Source: CAUPWF01 sp036656615
GTDB lineage: Bacteria; Bacillota; Clostridia; Lachnospirales; Lachnospiraceae
Assembly (NCBI GenBank): GCA_036656615.1
Contig: JAVXHY010000003.1
Span: 1 to 64,000, forward strand
Direction of reading: 5' to 3'
Length of the DNA stretch: 64,000 nt
Positions 61,494-64,000 of the stretch are shown one piece after another. Numbering within the stretch: position 1 is the first letter of the stretch; every line of letters starts with the position of its first letter. A program made the translations under genes and the position numbers. The notes under the pieces are model-generated. The model worked only from the letters and a program-made list of their open reading frames with translations. It searched no databases and was not told where the DNA came from.

Positions 61494-64000
61494 GTGGCAG
61501 AATTAACACCTATGATGCAGCAATACATAGAAACAAAAAAGCAGTATAAAGACTGTATTATATTTTATCGATTAGGAGATTTTTATGAAATGTTCTTTGA
61601 GGATGCAATTACTGCATCTCGAGAACTGGAAATCACTTTAACCGGAAAGAATTGTGGCTTAGATGAACGTGCACCTATGTGTGGAGTTCCCTATCACGCA
61701 GTTGAGGGCTACTTAAATCGCTTAGTTTCTAAGGGCTATAAGGTGGCTATCTGTGAGCAGGTTGAAGATCCGAAGCTGGCAAAAGGTATTGTAAAGCGTG
61801 AGGTTGTCCGAATTGTAACACCAGGAACAAATTTAAATACCAATGCACTAGATGAAACGAAAAATAATTATATTATGTGTATTGTATATATGGCGGATCA
61901 CTTTGGTCTTTCTGTAGCCGATGTGTCTACTGGGGATTATTTTATCACGGAATTGGACGAAGACCGTAAATTATTAGATGAAATATCTAAGTTTTCACCA
62001 GCTGAGATTGTTTGTAATGAATCTTTTTACATAAGTGGAGTGGAATTAGATGATTTACGCAATCGACTTGGAATTACAATTTATGCATTGGATTCGTGGT
62101 ATTTTGATGATGACATGTGTAAAAAAACCTTAAAAGAACATTTTCATGTAAATAGTATTGCAGGCTTAGGTATTCAAGAATATGAATGTGGTTTGATTGC
62201 AGCAGGAGCATTGTTGAAGTATCTATATGAAACACAAAAGACTTCGCTGGCACATTTTACAGCTATTACCAGTTATTCTACAGGAAAATATATGTTATTA
62301 GATAGTTCCAGCAGAAGGAATTTAGAGCTGTGTGAAACCTTAAGAGAGAAGCAAAAAAGAGGGTCTCTTCTTTGGGTATTAGATAAAACAAAGACTGCAA
62401 TGGGTGCTAGAATGCTTCGCAGTTTTCTGGAACAACCTTTAATTGCTAAGAAGGATATTTTGGAACGACTTGAAGCAGTTGAAGAATTAAAAAACCAGGC
62501 GATTTCTCGTGAAGAAATAAGGGAATATATGATACCTGTTTATGATTTGGAACGTTTGATCAGTAAGATTACATATCAGTCTGCAAACCCAAGGGATTTG
62601 ATTGCATTTAAAAGTTCTTTGCAAATGCTGCCACATATGAAGTGTATATTGTCCGATATGTCTTCCCCTCTGCTTCAACATTTGTATGAAATTTTAGATC
62701 CATTAGAAGAGTTATATGCCCTCATTCATCGTGCGATTTTGGATGAGCCACCTCTTGCTATGAAAGAAGGCGGCATTCTAAAGGATGGATTTAATGAAGA
62801 GGTTGACAGGCTTAGAAGTGCAAAGACAGAAGGCAAAAACTGGCTTGCAGAATTGGAAAGTGAAGAACGGGAAAAAACCGGAATCAAAAATATGAAAATA
62901 AAATATAATAAGGTGTTTGGTTATTATTTGGAGGTGACTAATTCTAATAAGAATTTGGTGCCAGATTATTATACAAGAAAGCAGACACTTGCTAATGCAG
63001 AACGCTACAGCATCCCAAGATTAAAAGAATTAGAGGATACTATATTAGGCGCAGAAGACAAACTGTTTGCATTGGAATATCAGTTATACTGTGAAGTACG
63101 TGACTCTATCGCCGCACAGGTATTAAGAATCAAGCAAACGGCCAAGGCCATTGCTTATGTAGATGTCTTCGCATCCTTGGCTTTGGTGGCAGAACGAAAT
63201 AATTATGTGCGTCCTAAAATCAACGAAAAAGGTGTGATTGATATCAAGAATGGAAGACATCCTGTTGTGGAGAAAATGATTCCAAATGATATGTTTATTG
63301 CAAATGACACTTATTTAAATGATAAGAAAGATCGTATTACGATTATTACAGGACCTAATATGGCGGGAAAATCTACCTATATGAGGCAGACCGCATTAAT
63401 TGTACTATTAGCTCAAATTGGAAGCTTTGTTCCGGCACAAAGCGCCAATATTGGAATTGTAGACCGGATATTTACTAGAGTTGGGGCGTCCGATGACTTG
63501 GCTTCGGGACAAAGTACATTTATGGTAGAAATGACAGAGGTAGCCAATATTTTGCGTAATGCGACCAGTCAAAGTCTTTTGATATTGGATGAAATTGGTC
63601 GTGGAACCAGTACCTTTGATGGGCTGAGTATTGCGTGGGCGGTAGTGGAGCACATAAGTAACAGTCGACTGCTTGGTGCAAAGACCTTGTTTGCTACACA
63701 TTATCATGAATTGACAGAGCTAGAAGGAAAAATAGAAAATGTAAATAATTATTGTATTGCAGTAAAAGAAAATGGTGATGATATCGTGTTTCTTCGTAAA
63801 ATCGTCAAAGGCGGAGCAGATAAAAGCTATGGAATTCAGGTCGCTAAATTAGCTGGTGTACCAGATTCTGTTATTCATAGAGCAAAAGAAATTGTATCTG
63901 AATTAAGCGAGGCAGATATTACAACTAGAGTGAAAGATATTTCTATTCAAAAGCATGGGGATGAGAAAAAGCAGATATCCAAACGCTATGATGAAGTGGA
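61494..64000 (+). CDS. mutS: DNA mismatch repair protein MutS, 3' end outside window
   Basis: 835 codons are present and the frame is open at the edge. The mismatch-binding GDFYEMF (about 28-34), connector and clamp domains, and an ATPase with Walker A GPNMAGKSTYM (about 620) and LLILDEIGRGTSTFDGLS are all intact. The start is GTG 61494 with GAGGAG at 61481-61486. With MutL, not in the window, it repairs replication errors. Confidence 0.96.
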   Translation, partial: MAELTPMMQQYIETKKQYKDCIIFYRLGDFYEMFFEDAITASRELEITLTGKNCGLDERAPMCGVPYHAVEGYLNRLVSKGYKVAICEQVEDPKLAKGIVKREVVRIVTPGTNLNTNALDETKNNYIMCIVYMADHFGLSVADVSTGDYFITELDEDRKLLDEISKFSPAEIVCNESFYISGVELDDLRNRLGITIYALDSWYFDDDMCKKTLKEHFHVNSIAGLGIQEYECGLIAAGALLKYLYETQKTSLAHFTAITSYSTGKYMLLDSSSRRNLELCETLREKQKRGSLLWVLDKTKTAMGARMLRSFLEQPLIAKKDILERLEAVEELKNQAISREEIREYMIPVYDLERLISKITYQSANPRDLIAFKSSLQMLPHMKCILSDMSSPLLQHLYEILDPLEELYALIHRAILDEPPLAMKEGGILKDGFNEEVDRLRSAKTEGKNWLAELESEEREKTGIKNMKIKYNKVFGYYLEVTNSNKNLVPDYYTRKQTLANAERYSIPRLKELEDTILGAEDKLFALEYQLYCEVRDSIAAQVLRIKQTAKAIAYVDVFASLALVAERNNYVRPKINEKGVIDIKNGRHPVVEKMIPNDMFIANDTYLNDKKDRITIITGPNMAGKSTYMRQTALIVLLAQIGSFVPAQSANIGIVDRIFTRVGASDDLASGQSTFMVEMTEVANILRNATSQSLLILDEIGRGTSTFDGLSIAWAVVEHISNSRLLGAKTLFATHYHELTELEGKIENVNNYCIAVKENGDDIVFLRKIVKGGADKSYGIQVAKLAGVPDSVIHRAKEIVSELSEADITTRVKDISIQKHGDEKKQISKRYDEV

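Noticed and set aside
61282..61506. 74-codon open frame before mutS
   Set aside because: It overlaps the membrane protein gene and the mutS start in another frame and encodes nothing familiar.

Overview
The window is 64 kb of AT-rich, gene-dense chromosome from a spore-forming anaerobic member of the Clostridia, most likely a Lachnospiraceae-type organism. The basis is the set of yqfC/yqfD and SpoVB-type sporulation genes, NfnAB electron bifurcation, a Re-citrate-synthase-like enzyme, the pta-ackA-DUF177-rpmF and plsX-acpP-rnc-smc-ftsY orders, the rex-acpS-nnr-alr-mazF order, strong AGGAGG ribosome sites and TTGACA/TATAAT promoters. This placement comes from gene content, not from a database search. 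I see no insertion sequence, prophage, CRISPR array, rRNA or replication origin. There is one tRNA gene. No stretch longer than about 300 bases lacks a gene.

Layout. 1-5.5 kb: a rhomboid-fold membrane protein with a zinc ribbon, pyruvate kinase, diaminopimelate decarboxylase, tRNA-Leu(CAA) and an orphan AgrC-type histidine kinase. 5.5-11.8 kb: polA, coaE, a WalJ-like hydrolase, DegV, and TmcAL on the minus strand. 11.9-17.8 kb: two tandem mgtE genes, pta-ackA, DUF177-rpmF. 17.9-20.6 kb: a YibE/F pair and an aquaporin, which split rpmF from plsX. 20.7-29.0 kb: plsX-acpP, rnc-smc-ftsY, threonine ammonia-lyase and a DUF1653 protein. 29.0-32.5 kb: a Re-citrate-synthase-like gene, a GntR/FCD regulator and an NADP isocitrate dehydrogenase. 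32.5-41.2 kb: ABC-F (minus), rex, acpS, nnr, alr, a solitary MazF, a CBS/CorC protein, yebC and a CFI-box protein. 41.2-48.3 kb: O-acetylhomoserine sulfhydrylase, a TepA-like protease, ftsK, fhs, folD. 48.3-54.5 kb: a zinc-ribbon/TPR protein, nfnAB, yqfC-yqfD-phoH. 54.5-64 kb: ybeY, a SpoVB-like flippase, pyridoxamine kinase, a BofC-like protein, DUF896, 5-formyl-THF cyclo-ligase, YitT (minus), miaB, a small membrane protein and the start of mutS, which runs off the end.

How the genes work together. Several operons serve carbon and redox flow: pyruvate kinase, phosphotransacetylase/acetate kinase, the oxidative branch from oxaloacetate to 2-oxoglutarate, NfnAB (NADH, ferredoxin, NADPH) and one-carbon folate enzymes. 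The redox repressor Rex and a GntR/FCD regulator are both encoded here, and plausible binding sites for each are visible. A perfect 36-bp palindrome covers the citrate-synthase promoter. Its 11-bp core recurs at the pta promoter, and a 20/23 match covers the rex -10 box. A Rex-type box overlaps the predicted nfnA promoter. No wholly new multi-gene system stands out. The most interesting leads are this putative small regulatory network, the active-site-less rhomboid with a zinc ribbon, the antitoxin-less MazF, and a sporulation promoter nested in a terminator hairpin.
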